NCBI GenBank assembly: GCA_033064195.1 | Contig: JARBJD010000527.1 | Location: forward strand, 1-36,547 | Direction: 5' to 3' | Source of the DNA: Blattamonas nauphoetae | Taxonomy: Eukaryota; Preaxostyla; Oxymonadida | Length of the DNA: 36,547 nucleotides | Part shown: in pieces, positions 1-8,719 of the stretch | Numbering within the stretch: position 1 is the first letter of the stretch | How the letters are laid out: each line of letters starts with the position of its first letter | The notes under the pieces: generated by a model | The model's database searches: none | Told to the model about the DNA's origin: nothing | The model's input: only the letters and a program-made list of their open reading frames with translations | Program-made: the position numbers and the translations under genes

Positions 1-951
1 TTTGAACAAAGTTCTTGGTGCATGAGGTTCTGAGATTGTTCTAGAAAAATATGGACGATGTTAAGATGATTATGAGAATTTACTGCTTTGTTATCGTTAG
101 TGCTTTGATGCTGTTCCTACCGGTTACGGTGATGATAATTAGCTGTCTTTTTCAAAGTATGAGTTCAGGATTAACAGAACAACAAACAAAGCCGCACATC
201 TTCACGATTTCGCACTCAATTTCAAATCCTTAAGGGCATTTTGGATGATCGTCATCCCTGAGAATAAGAGATCTTCCAGATTGATTGATGACACGAATTG
301 GGACATCTATAGTGTCTTGAAACACACCTGTTCCTGACGTCGTTGTAAAATCAGAATTGGAATATAAACACCAGCAACCGATTCATCATGTTCCCACATT
401 CCGTTTTTCCACGGTGTGTGACAATGCTAACACGATTCTCAATTGACTCTTCGGTTTGATCATATTGTAGATGTGAGTCCCATTGATACGTCATTGGATT
501 TGTTGTGCTGATGATTCTCGAGTTGTTTGAAGAACAGTAAGGTCACGAAGATTGATGCTAGAATGCTTGAGTCCAACGAGATGAATATCCTCTCATTCAT
601 GTACGATCAACCTTACCAGCTGTAGTTTGCCAATTATTGAGTCTCAATGTCGCCGTCATAGTGAACGTAATGAAAGAATCATCGGTTGACAAATGTCTTG
701 ATTACCAGTCAATGGAATGATTATCTCTTGCCCTGTGTAGAAGCGTGCATTCTCGAGTGGTTTCAATTCTTGAATGGATACTGTAGCTCCATCATTCATG
801 AGGTAATTAGTAAACCGATGTTCAGACATGAGTTGTTGTTGTATTTGACCCATGTCATCTCTTGTGTATTCTATCCTTCCAGTGGTATTTCCAGTCAATG
901 ATGATGCTCCAGTTCTTTTTGTTTTGTCAGTTATGTTAAATGTGAGTTCAT
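1..951 (-). pseudogene. Polinton gene of unknown function, 3' part beyond window start
   Basis: Minus-strand coding sequence that begins just below the T-rich block at 956-966 and runs off the left edge. The N-terminal part (about 100 residues) is rich in Thr, Asn and Gln, with a stretch around ENARFYTGQEIIIPL that looks like beta structure. Further left, coding-like segments include FQDTIDVPIRVINQSGR. Such beta-rich composition would suit a capsid-type protein, but I see no signature that proves it. It is broken (a few lesions). Its neighbour at 973-1279 runs in the same direction with almost no gap. Confidence 0.45.
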
Positions 952-955
952 TTAA

Positions 956-966
956 CAAAATAAAAA
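956..966 (-). promoter_or_regulatory. T-rich upstream block of the 1-951 gene
   Basis: Reads TTTTTATTTTG on the minus strand, 5 nt before the likely ATG. One of ten instances of the block shared by the Polinton genes. Confidence 0.5.
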
Positions 967-972
967 TTACAT

Positions 973-1279
973 TTATGCTTTAACTCTAGTTACTTTTCTT
1001 TTTGGTTTCTTCGCCTTTGGTTTCAGCTTTTCTTCCAGTTTCAGTATTTCTCCTCTGAGCTTGTTCGCAACTGCTGTGTTTCCTTCATTGATTTGCTCAT
1101 ACTGTGCCATCTTTTCTGCATGGATTTGCTGATCCGATTTCACATCTGGAATCATCTCAACACCTGTCTGGCTGCTGCAAGAATCAGAGGCCCTACAAAT
1201 GGAATGAGATTGAAATGGAGCTCCAACTCTGGTATGTTTTGCCAACTGCTGCTAATTTTGATAACCAACCTGGTGCCAT
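973..1279 (-). pseudogene. small Polinton gene with basic C-terminus
   Basis: Minus-strand gene of about 100 codons. The start is placed at the ATG at 1277-1279, 5 nt after the T-rich block at 1285-1295. The C-terminal half is a charged helix (heptad-like from about DQQIHAEKMAQYEQ) followed by a strongly basic tail (KPKAKKPKRKVTRVKA). Such a tail could bind DNA or act as a small core protein in a virus-like element. That role is inference. The N-terminal part contains about one lesion. No family is recognised. Confidence 0.45.
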
Positions 1280-1284
1280 TTAGT

Positions 1285-1295
1285 AAAATAAAAAT
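1285..1295 (-). promoter_or_regulatory. T-rich upstream block of the 973-1279 gene
   Basis: ATTTTTATTTT on the minus strand, 5 nt before the ATG. Confidence 0.5.
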
Positions 1296-1403
1296 ATTTG
1301 AATACTAGTGAATGTTTATCCTTTGAATTGAATTTTGGAATTTGACGAGGAGTGGCATATCATCATTGGAATTATCGTCCATTTCGTGGAGGTTCATTAT
1401 CGA

Positions 1404-1625
1404 TCATCTTTGGATTGTGTTGTCGATTGATTGCCTTATTCTGTTGATAAACGTCCATCCATTCCACCTGGCCATTGAGTATTCCTCCTGCTGTTTGTCC
1501 GATTTACTGTTCGTTGCAGAGAGCAATCCACCACCGACTTGAAGCAATGTTGGAGCTAGAGTTTGATGAATTGAAAGAATTGCTTGCCTATATTTTTGAG
1601 TTTGTTTAAACTTCCTGGTTGCCAT
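1404..1625 (-). CDS. small Polinton protein, unknown
   Basis: Open frame of 73 codons on the minus strand, starting MATRKFKQTQKYRQAILSIH. The N-terminus is basic, followed by a Gly-rich segment (LLQVGGGLLSATNS) that could be a short amphipathic or membrane-active stretch. The T-rich block at 1673-1685 lies about 48 nt upstream, farther than for other genes of the element. It belongs to the same head-to-tail series as its neighbours. Function unknown. Confidence 0.4.
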   Translation of the reverse strand: MATRKFKQTQKYRQAILSIHQTLAPTLLQVGGGLLSATNSKSDKQQEEYSMARWNGWTFINRIRQSIDNTIQR

Positions 1626-1672
1626 TTATGCAATTTTGAAATTGTGTTGGAAGAGACGAAGTCTATTTAAGT

Positions 1673-1685
1673 AAAAAATAAAAAT
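1673..1685 (-). promoter_or_regulatory. T-rich upstream block of the 1404-1625 gene
   Basis: ATTTTTATTTTTT on the minus strand; spacing to the ATG is unusually long. Confidence 0.4.
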
Positions 1686-1975
1686 ACAATTCATTTATAA
1701 TTTTGGCGGGGTGCTTTCGTCAGAGAAATGCCATAATTGAGAATTGTGTTGTAATGGCTTCGTGATAGGCAATACTCATGTCTTTTCACAACAAGGATCT
1801 TGAAAATGGTTCGAAGATTGGGTAAAGATTAATGCATGAACATTTTGTTGACAGATCATCCAGTTCGATCACCACATCATTAGTCAGTTAATGTCGCAAT
1901 CAGTGCACATAAATCCGCTTTGGTTTGTGATCAGTTTCTTCGAAGGTTCAATGAGGATTATTCAGTAGTTTCTTT

Positions 1976-2287
1976 TCACATGCAGATGCAATTTCTTGTA
2001 GAACGAAATAGCGGATTTTTGAATGCTGAAATATTCGATGTATATATTCTCGCAGTGGGATTGAACGGCTTTGAATGGAGACTGATGGATAATGTCTCTA
2101 ATGGAGGATCATAAGCGCCTCGTTCATGAATCATCCTCCGGCGCTCTGAGTCATTTCGATCTTCGAGCTTTGATCTTCCAGAATTGGATCCTTTGTTTGT
2201 CGATGATGACATTTGTTGAGGTGATTGATGTTGGTACTGAAGAACTTGTATTGTTTTGGTAAATTGACAGCTTAGAATTGGTTGCAT
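1976..2287 (-). CDS. small Polinton protein, Gln/Ser-rich, unknown
   Basis: Open frame of about 103 codons on the minus strand. I choose the ATG at 2285-2287 (MQPILSCQFTK) because the T-rich block at 2296-2309 lies about 8 nt upstream. The first half is polar (Gln, Ser, Asn) with a charged patch around EDRNDSERRRMIHERG. No transmembrane segment or known motif is visible. The pogo insertion lies just upstream in the next gene of the series. Function unknown. Confidence 0.45.
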   Translation of the reverse strand: MQPILSCQFTKTIQVLQYQHQSPQQMSSSTNKGSNSGRSKLEDRNDSERRRMIHERGAYDPPLETLSISLHSKPFNPTARIYTSNISAFKNPLFRSTRNCICM

Positions 2288-2295
2288 CACTTTCT

Positions 2296-2309
2296 ATAAA
2301 ATAAAAAAA
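2296..2309 (-). promoter_or_regulatory. T-rich upstream block of the 1976-2287 gene
   Basis: TTTTTTTATTTTAT on the minus strand, about 8 nt before the ATG. Confidence 0.5.
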
Positions 2310-2511
2310 TATATGAATGTTTTTAGGATTCACATTTTTCTGCTCTGATCTATAATCCCACCAGAACTGTCAACTGTGCAAATCGATAATACCCAGGCAT
2401 CTCAGATTGGTATTGATCGATATTATCATCTACTGACTGTTTTAAATGCTTTGGCCTCAGTTTATTAACTTCTGTTGATATGTGAGGTTGAATAGCTTGA
2501 AATTGCAATTA

Positions 2512-2696
2512 CTATTTGTTCATCGCCCCAACATTCTTAAAACCCACAACATTTTGAGAATGTGTCAGTTTTGTTCTCTCATTTTCTGCCTATGCCTTCT
2601 CATTTCATTTTGTTCTTTCTCTCATCCCTTCTTTTCACAATAATCAGGTTTGAGTCAAAAACAGAAAACTAATCTCCCTGAACGAAGTGATCTTCC
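2512..2696. repeat. left TIR of pogo element
   Basis: 185 bp, inverted copy of 4421-4610. Shared landmarks include TCAGTTTTGTTCTCTCATTT near the outer third and CCTGAACGAAGTGATCTTCC at the inner edge. Small indels distinguish the two ends. Confidence 0.85.
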
Positions 2697-3070
2697 CATT
2701 TTCATTTGTCATCCTCCTGGGTAGTCCCTTATGCTAGCTTCCGTTTGGTTTTGTTGCATTCATTTTGGTTTTGAGCTGGGAGGCCTGTTTTTCCTTCTCT
2801 TTCTTTTCTTCTCAAAGTTTTGGCGTGCATTTTCGGATTCCCAACTTCACGTTTGGATTTTTCTTCCTTTCACGCTTGGTCGCTCTTTCTTTGATCTCGT
2901 TTTCTTTTTTTTCTCTCAGAATGTGCTCCTGTGTCGTCGGAGAGGATTCAGATTTCACTACTGGCTTAACCGATGCAAATGATGCATTTGCAAACTTCTA
3001 GATTATTGACTGAGATTGGTTTTCGGAATCATTTTCTTGCTTTGGAAGTCTGTCGAGAGTGGTCTCGAAT

Positions 3071-4378
3071 CTAGTGGCAGATTCCACACCTTCTAAATGC
3101 TGCTTCGATGACTGTTCGTCTGAATGCGGTTTGAATTGCATTTTGGAAGCGCTCTCGTAATTGCCTGACGATGCCCAACTTGTGAATGGGTGTGGAATAG
3201 AGTAAGACGATGGTAGCTTCTTTTGAGATTCTGAAAAATTCGATCGTCAGTGGCTGAGTGAGGTTGGTGGTATTGGGTGGCAACGTGAGGATGTGGATTT
3301 GATTTTGGAGAGCTAGTTGAGAGACGGAAGATGAGGAGGTGTGACGAACAATTGTCCATAATGAACAATGCCCACTGACCGGTTTTGATTTGCCTTCTTT
3401 TCTCTTCTTAATGATTGCTGGTTGGATCAAGTTGTCACACAATTGATGAAATAGATCTGAGTGGACACCACTGTCTCCCTGACAAAGCACCTTAATTCCA
3501 AACGTCTCAACTCGATAAATTCAACCGGTATAGTTTCATTGGATAAATTAGTCTTGAAAATGATGATCCGTCAACACGCATGCAACAAAAGTGAAGTTGG
3601 TCACTCTTGTATTTTTCAAAGGAGGGAGGAGGATCGTTGATGCGATGGATAATTGATTATTTGCGAATGTTTGCTTCCTAAATCAGTTTCATCACAGTTA
3701 AAATCAGGTTTTTCTGGATTTTGTTTATTATGATGATGTCTGAAAGTTGTTTGTGCCATTCCATCATATTTGTTTCGTTTGCAGCAGCTGTTTTGCGGAA
3801 TCCATCCGTTTCGGAACAGAATAGTCAAGGTTGGGGATTTGGAAACATGATTGTTGTCCAGTTTGGTGCAATCTGTATCTGCCTCGTCACTTCGTTTGGA
3901 GACGAGGAAAGAACATCTTCAAGCTGTATGATTCAATGAACAGAAAGAAACGTGAGATACCTTGGATATGTGCTTCTTTAACAGTGATGTATTTACTCGC
4001 ATCGACTTGTTTTGCAGCCAAGATTCAAATAGTGCCAACTCGGCCTGAGGGATTGCAGAAGGTCGTCCATTCTTCCGGATTTGCCTGATCGAAACATGGT
4101 TCGAGCTCGTGAATTGTATCTGATCTCAAATGGGTAATTTCTTGAATCACTCCCCGCTCGACTTTGGTTTTGTTCGAGAATGAAACGCAAGGCAAGAAGG
4201 GATTCATCTTATATGGTTGCTTTTGAAGTTTCAATCTGATTTCAATCAAATTTTGTTTCCACCTTGCGGAGTGATGAACAGGTTTTCTGTTTCGGACAGA
4301 TTTGATCTCTATGGGTGACATATTGAAGCAATCAAAACAGCAGACAACATACAGCACGTGTAGTGATTCCCATCGCAA
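3071..4378 (-). pseudogene. pogo-type DDE transposase remnant
   Basis: Minus-strand remnants of a DDE_1 (pogo/Tigger-like) transposase spread over several frames. About 4025-4378 is an N-terminal part including EEWTTFCNPSGRVG. About 3616-3828 contains PDFNCDET, which fits the first catalytic Asp motif. About 3071-3490 contains MDNCSSHL, the second Asp motif, followed by LTLPPNTTNLTQPL, the classic pogo-family proline/Thr block ahead of the last catalytic residue. The frame changes several times and many stops occur, so it is inactive. The C-terminal part is complementary in content to the relic at 22.6-23.5 kb, which keeps the middle part. Confidence 0.75.
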
Positions 4379-4420
4379 TTCTTGAAGCTTGGGGACGGAA
4401 TTTTGGTTCGCAAAATAACA

Positions 4421-4610
4421 GGAAGATCACTTCGTTCAGGGAAGACTTTTAGTTTTCTTCTGCTTTTGACTCAAACCTGATTAATGTGAAAGAAGGGATG
4501 AGAGAAGAACAAAATGAAATGAGAAGGCATAAGGCAGAAAATGAGAGAACAAAACTGACACATTTTCAAAATGTTGTAGGTTTAAGAATGTTGGGGTTGA
4601 TGAACAATAG
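4421..4610. repeat. right TIR of pogo element
   Basis: 190 bp, inverted copy of 2512-2696. It ends in CAATAG followed by the TA duplication. Confidence 0.85.
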
Positions 4611-4641
4611 TATTCCGATAAATACGTTGTATCTTGAGTGA

Positions 4642-5111
4642 TCATTTGGAGAAACACTGGATAAATCTGATCTTTGAAGGCTTTCTTTGTTTCATACTGG
4701 GATTGTAGTCCTGAACATGATCATGAAGCCATTGATCCCACATCAGTGATGCAATCTGTGATTGAATTGAATTGAACACCATATTGTCTAACACATTCTT
4801 GCTGGGATCAGCTGGATTGCTTCGATTTGCACGAGTTATTCCCAATGTGTCTGTCATGTGTTCACAACAGCTCTCTTCATTATTGCATATGGTTGTTGAG
4901 ATCGTTTAGTCTTCATCTCTTCATAGCTGATGTCTCGATAATTCGTTGGCAAATCGTATGTTCCATTTTTGAAATTCCGATGTACAGCTTTGATTCTCCT
5001 TCCATTCTCTTGATTGAATGATGTGTATGGTTTCTGTCTTCGCATGTCTGGTGTTGGATTCATTGCATAGTATGTCTCTTTGACTGGTCTACTGTTGTAT
5101 GGAGTTAGCAT
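4642..5111 (-). other. best-preserved coding stretch of the split Polinton gene
   Basis: Two minus-strand stretches within the split gene remain readable: one rich in Tyr/Lys/Arg (TPYNSRPVKETYYAMNPTPD region) and one with LDNMVFNSIQSQIASLMWDQW. The second looks like an amphipathic helix. They lie to the right of the pogo insertion. No homology is recognised. Listed so that the remaining readable content is not lost. Confidence 0.35.
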
Positions 5112-5400
5112 GGCACCATTGACTGCAATCAGATCTCAGTATCATTATCGTAGACCATCACATCAGGAACTTGTCCATATTGTTCTATTTTTGCAGTCAA
5201 TTTCGTCCAGTTCTCGCAATATACTCACGAGCTGATGGAAGACTACACAGAGCATCATTGCGTCTGGTTTGAATATCATCGTCGGCATAGATTCGTTTCA
5301 ATGCTGCTTGAGTCTCCGGGTATCTCATTTTGGTTTCTTCGCTTGTGCTTTTTCTTTGTGGTTGAACGTACACTATCTTTTGTGACATTGTGTTTTTCAT

Positions 5401-5449
5401 ACAAAATAAAAAACCAAAAGTATATTTTAATTAGAGTTAAATCCACAAA
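5401..5449. promoter_or_regulatory. divergent promoter region between split gene and ATPase
   Basis: Only 49 bp separate the minus-strand ATG at 5400 from the plus-strand ATG at 5450. The stretch holds the minus-strand T-rich block (5403-5413) followed by CCAAAAGTATATTTTAATTA. Nearly the same second part (CCAAAAATATATTTT) follows the block upstream of the 13,139-13,528 gene. It must contain start signals for both directions. Confidence 0.55.
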
Positions 5450-6278
5450 ATGAACAAATCGAATATGGCTAAACCAGAGGTTTCGCGGAGGTGGAACCCT
5501 TGTCTCTTACAGCATACGTGAATGCTAAATTGGGTGAAGCATCTAGTAGGAATGTTTCTCATGAAGTGCAATCACAGATTCATCAGACTTAAATTTCAAT
5601 CGCTTGTAGTGTCAATGTCCTCGTTGGAAACAGAGGAGTGGGAAAACATTCAATGCTCTTCGAGGAGGTTGCCAAGCTCCAAAATGTCCAAGTCAGAAAT
5701 GAACTCTTTCACCTCTTTGTCTTCATGACTGATAAGAACATTGATCCAACCTTCGACAAATTTAAAACAATATTGAACGTTCCTTATGTGAAAGTCAAAT
5801 ACGATGATGCACTTCCATTTCTGTTGGAACTCTCTGAATCGAAAGCTGCGTATGAAGAGATCATAGACAACCAGTGGCAGGACAGAATCACTGATGAATG
5901 CCGAGAAGATCTCTTTGATGCACTTTACATTGATGACTTCTCATGAAGAATCTCAAACGATTATCCTCCTTGATGACTGTCGCAGAATACTTGGTGAACG
6001 AAGAACATCCAAATAGAATGACAATGATGGACTTGCTCTTGGAGAATCGACAACCAAAGTTCACATTCTTTCTGACGATGCATGAGCTCTTCAGTTTGTC
6101 AGCAGACATGAAGTCAAACATTGATTCAATGTGGATCTTTGGAGGATTCAACAAAGAACGAATCAGTCGAGTCTATCCTCAGTTGAACTCACCAATTGAT
6201 ATTCGACATTTTGGAATGTCTATCAACGAAAACAAAAGTGTGAAGCAATCATTCTTCGATACAACACAGATGGAGTAG
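5450..6278 (+). pseudogene. Polinton packaging ATPase (FtsK/HerA type)
   Basis: The only long plus-strand gene of the Polinton. The predicted role is an FtsK/HerA-superfamily ATPase that pumps DNA into capsids, as in Polintons and adenovirus-like viruses. A Walker A-like loop is visible at about 5620-5655 (VGNRGVGKHS) after a beta strand (VNVLV). A Walker B-like strand ends in ALYIDDFS near 5930. A later FFLTMHELFSLSADMKSNID stretch resembles the strand/helix that carries the sensor region, then IFGGFNKERI. The length of about 275 codons is normal for the family. It starts from the divergent intergenic stretch and converges on the 6323-6664 gene. It is broken (about two or three lesions). Confidence 0.72.
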
Positions 6279-6322
6279 CACTGAATGAGATCAACAAAGA
6301 AGGTTCAAACCGAACTGTCCGT

Positions 6323-6664
6323 TCACTCTTGAATGAGATTACCGATTGTATCGTCAAGACTTCGAAGCCTCATGCTGAGAGTGTCTGTCAGCGCTCGAAT
6401 TGATTCTTCAATGTCGGACAATCTCTGATCAATCGAGAGTGAATTTGGAGAAGTGGAAGCATCATTGTATCGTTTCCTCAGTGCAATCTCACCTCTTATT
6501 TTTGTTATTCGATATCCATCAATTTGAATCATCCTATTCAGTTTCTGTGTTGTGTACTCATTCAGTTCTTTTTATTCTTCTCCAAGTATCTCTGAAAAGT
6601 CGTGGATGTTTGTGAACTCTTTCTGCTCAGGATCAAACGGTTCTAATATTTTCAGTGATGTCAT
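6323..6664 (-). pseudogene. Polinton coiled-coil protein, unknown
   Basis: Minus-strand gene starting at the ATG at 6662-6664 (MTSLKILEPFDPEQKEF), 6 nt below the T-rich block at 6671-6681. The C-terminal third has a clear heptad pattern (LSDIEESIRALTDTLSMRLR and on), so a coiled coil is likely. The length is about 110 codons with about one break. It is convergent with the ATPase, whose stop lies 45 bp away. No family recognised; a fibre-like or scaffold role would be a guess. Confidence 0.5.
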
Positions 6665-6670
6665 TTAAGT

Positions 6671-6681
6671 GAAATAAAAAT
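6671..6681 (-). promoter_or_regulatory. T-rich upstream block of the 6323-6664 gene
   Basis: ATTTTTATTTC on the minus strand, 6 nt before the ATG. Confidence 0.5.
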
Positions 6682-6732
6682 ATTTGAAACATTTTGAAAT
6701 TCGATTAAATTGAAGCGAACGAAGTTCTGAGG

Positions 6733-8071
6733 TCAGAATAGACCGAACTCAGCAATGAACTCTGGAGTTAAGTCGTCAATTGAGTCTGCATGGAACTTGG
6801 TGTGCTGAATTGGGACATAGACAACTTTGACAGACGTGTGGAGTCCATTCAGTAGAGTAGCTACGACATTACCGTGTTTGTATTCGATGAATTTCCCCAC
6901 GAATTGAAACTGCCTTCTCTTCTTCTGAAACTTGGCAGCAGTCTTGTCCAGATCAAGGTGAATCAACAGAATGTTTCCTGGTTTGTATTTCCATAACATC
7001 TGTGTTGTCTGTTGCTTTTGGATGTTCTTTAATTGCTCTTCACAACTGGAGATATACAATGCTTCGATTTCACGATTGTTTTGTGCTTGCTGTGGTGTGA
7101 ACTTGTTCCAGTACGCTCGATGTGGAGTCATGTTGTAGTATTCCACCATCTGATTCATCAGTGAATGATTTGCCATTTGTGTCGCATTGTCTTGGAATCC
7201 ATCCCTGATTGTTCTGATTACTCGGTCGACAATTCTGTTGTGATTTGTGAATGGTGAACTTGTGAAATATGTACTGACTTTCTGTTCTTGAAATACGTTG
7301 TTGCTTCTCCACTGTCCATGCTGCTTCTCCATCACCACGAATGTTTTTCACTGTAACTCCACGATGATTAATCAGATCATTGATTGCAGTCTTGACTTTG
7401 CTCCATGATTTATCAGAACAGGAATCACAACAAGGTATTTGTGTTGATGTTGATTGCAAAAGGTAGATCTGAAGAACTGTTTTCGACGTTGGTGATTGGA
7501 TAAATACGAGATCAATTTCCAGGATCCAAACTTGGGAGAAAAGTAAGGTCTGTCACAATTCTGTGGAACCTTTCTGTCAGATGTCTTCTGTGGATCACCT
7601 GTAATTGCTTTCGACATGAACTGCATTTTTGATCGAAAAGGATACACAATTTTTTCTGTTGTTTTAGGCATCATTGGAGGATCAATTCTCATCGCATCAC
7701 CTCCTTTTTCTCTCTGAATTTTCCTCGGATGTGCTACACTCCATCTGTGATCATATTCCTCATACCAATCCTGAAATGATCTTCCTCCGAATGGGATTTG
7801 TTTGTGTGAGTCAGAATGAAGTCAAGATCTTCGTTCGCAATCTTTCTGTTTATCGAGGCTCGAACAGATGTGTCTCTGTTCATTTTATTTGCATCCAGCA
7901 TGTGGTAATGAAGTGTTCCATTTGTTTTAGATTATTCATTATTGAGTTCTCAGCTTTGATCTGTTCATCTTCTGAATCATTTCTCTGTTGATGATCAAAC
8001 AATCCTTTCATTTGTGCCAACTTATTGAGCACTTGCTGTGTCGTCGGTTCATTCTGTCTGATCTCCCTCAC
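6733..8071 (-). pseudogene. Polinton integrase (retroviral-type, RVE fold)
   Basis: Minus-strand integrase remains. The best-preserved part is the C-terminal 200 residues (6733-7338). It has STYFTSSPFTNHNRIVDRVI, a typical segment near the last catalytic Glu, then a helical stretch with YYNMTPHRAYWNKFTPQQA. That is the standard ending of RVE catalytic domains (TPHxxxxxxTP). An SH3/chromo-like beta tail (KYKPGNILLIHLDLDK; FVGKFIEYKHGNVVATLL) follows. Upstream, GSW near 7530 and a GDGEAAW segment near 7330 fit the first strand and second catalytic region. The N-terminal part (7680-8071) is helical and charged. The enzyme would insert the element into host DNA. Broken in about four places. Confidence 0.75.
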
Positions 8072-8695
8072 CTGGGTGGTTGGACGCAGTTGGTGTGAAG
8101 AAGGGATTTCTCTCTATTGGATCCTGCATCTGTGAAATTGGTATAATGTCATCATCATCTTCATCATCATCATCATCCTCATCATCCTCTTCGAACTTCC
8201 TCTCCTTCATTGGATATTCATATTCAAACCCCATTGATTTCAAGTTTCTCTTCAGTCCAGGAATAATTAGATATTCAGGTGGTTCTATTGCTATTGGTCT
8301 TTGCACTGGAATGGGTATTGGTCTTGCCTCTGCAGGGCTTCGAACTCTTGGTGAGAGAATTGGTGTCACTTGTTGATTGTACTTTCGATGATATTCTCGA
8401 TACTTTTGTATGCCGTTTCACATCTCCATCACTGACACGTTTTCCCAAGAATTCAATCAGAAATCGTGAGACTACTTTTGTTCCAACTGAGAGAGTTAAC
8501 TTTGGAGAGACCTCCATTGAACCAATCCTCAAAATATGTTTCGTCGTTTGCTACATACTCTCCATTTGAATCATAGACATCATATACTGGTAAAGTGTTG
8601 GCTCTATTGAACTTAACATTGAATATTTTGATTTGAGAGTGTTGTGTGCAATTCAGCAACCTTTTCACTAATGCATCGATCTGTCTTGTGTTCAT
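8049..8695 (-). pseudogene. Polinton gene with Pro-rich and Asp/Glu-run region
   Basis: Minus-strand gene starting at the ATG at 8693-8695 (MNTRQIDALVKRLLNCTQHS), about 5 nt below the T-rich block at 8701-8712 and 24 bp from the polymerase stop. The N-terminal 70 residues are a compact alpha/beta-looking segment (PVYDVYDSNGEYV). The C-terminal part has a Pro/Ile-rich stretch (PIPIPVQRPIAIEPPEY) and an uninterrupted run of about 20 Asp/Glu residues around 8150-8190, ending at about 8049. It reaches the integrase N-terminus without a T-rich block between them, so the two may have been one gene. Broken, about two lesions. Function unknown. Confidence 0.45.
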
Positions 8696-8700
8696 TTATT

Positions 8701-8712
8701 CAAAAAATAAAG
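8701..8712 (-). promoter_or_regulatory. T-rich upstream block of the 8049-8695 gene
   Basis: CTTTATTTTTTG on the minus strand. It lies in the 24-bp gap after the polymerase stop codon at 8720. Confidence 0.55.
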
Positions 8713-8719
8713 TTTGTGT

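Larger units (their letters stand above)
2512..4610 (-). mobile_element. pogo-type (Tc1/mariner superfamily) DNA transposon inserted in the Polinton
   Basis: 2,099-bp element bounded by inverted repeats 2512-2696 and 4421-4610 and flanked on both sides by TA (2510-2511 and 4611-4612). TA is the target duplication typical of Tc1/mariner/pogo elements. The outermost bases read CTATT(T)GTTCATC on both ends. Between them lie remains of a DDE transposase on the minus strand. The terminal repeats agree at about nine positions in ten, so the element is not very young. Confidence 0.85.
2350..5400 (-). pseudogene. Polinton gene split by a pogo transposon
   Basis: Minus-strand gene beginning at the ATG at 5398-5400 (MKNTMSQKIVYVQPQR), just below the T-rich block at 5403-5413. 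Coding-like sequence continues down to about 4612, stops at the pogo element (2512-4610), and resumes left of it to about 2350. The product is polar with many Tyr, Gln and Asn residues and no recognised fold. Structural-protein genes of Polintons often sit in this area, so a minor capsid role is possible but not shown. A few breaks are present besides the insertion. Confidence 0.5.

Noticed and set aside
2731-3001. Plus-strand Phe-rich frames that look like membrane proteins
   Set aside because: They lie inside the pogo element in T-rich DNA just inside its left TIR. The composition explains the hydrophobicity.
8080-8376. Plus-strand frame with a long serine run
   Set aside because: It is the antisense of the Asp/Glu run in the 8049-8695 gene; the minus strand has the start signal and neighbours.
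8453-8695. MNTRQID... read as the Polinton cysteine protease
   Set aside because: The first residues are vaguely like Polinton protease N-termini, but no His/Asp/Cys catalytic pattern follows. The rest is Pro-rich and acidic.
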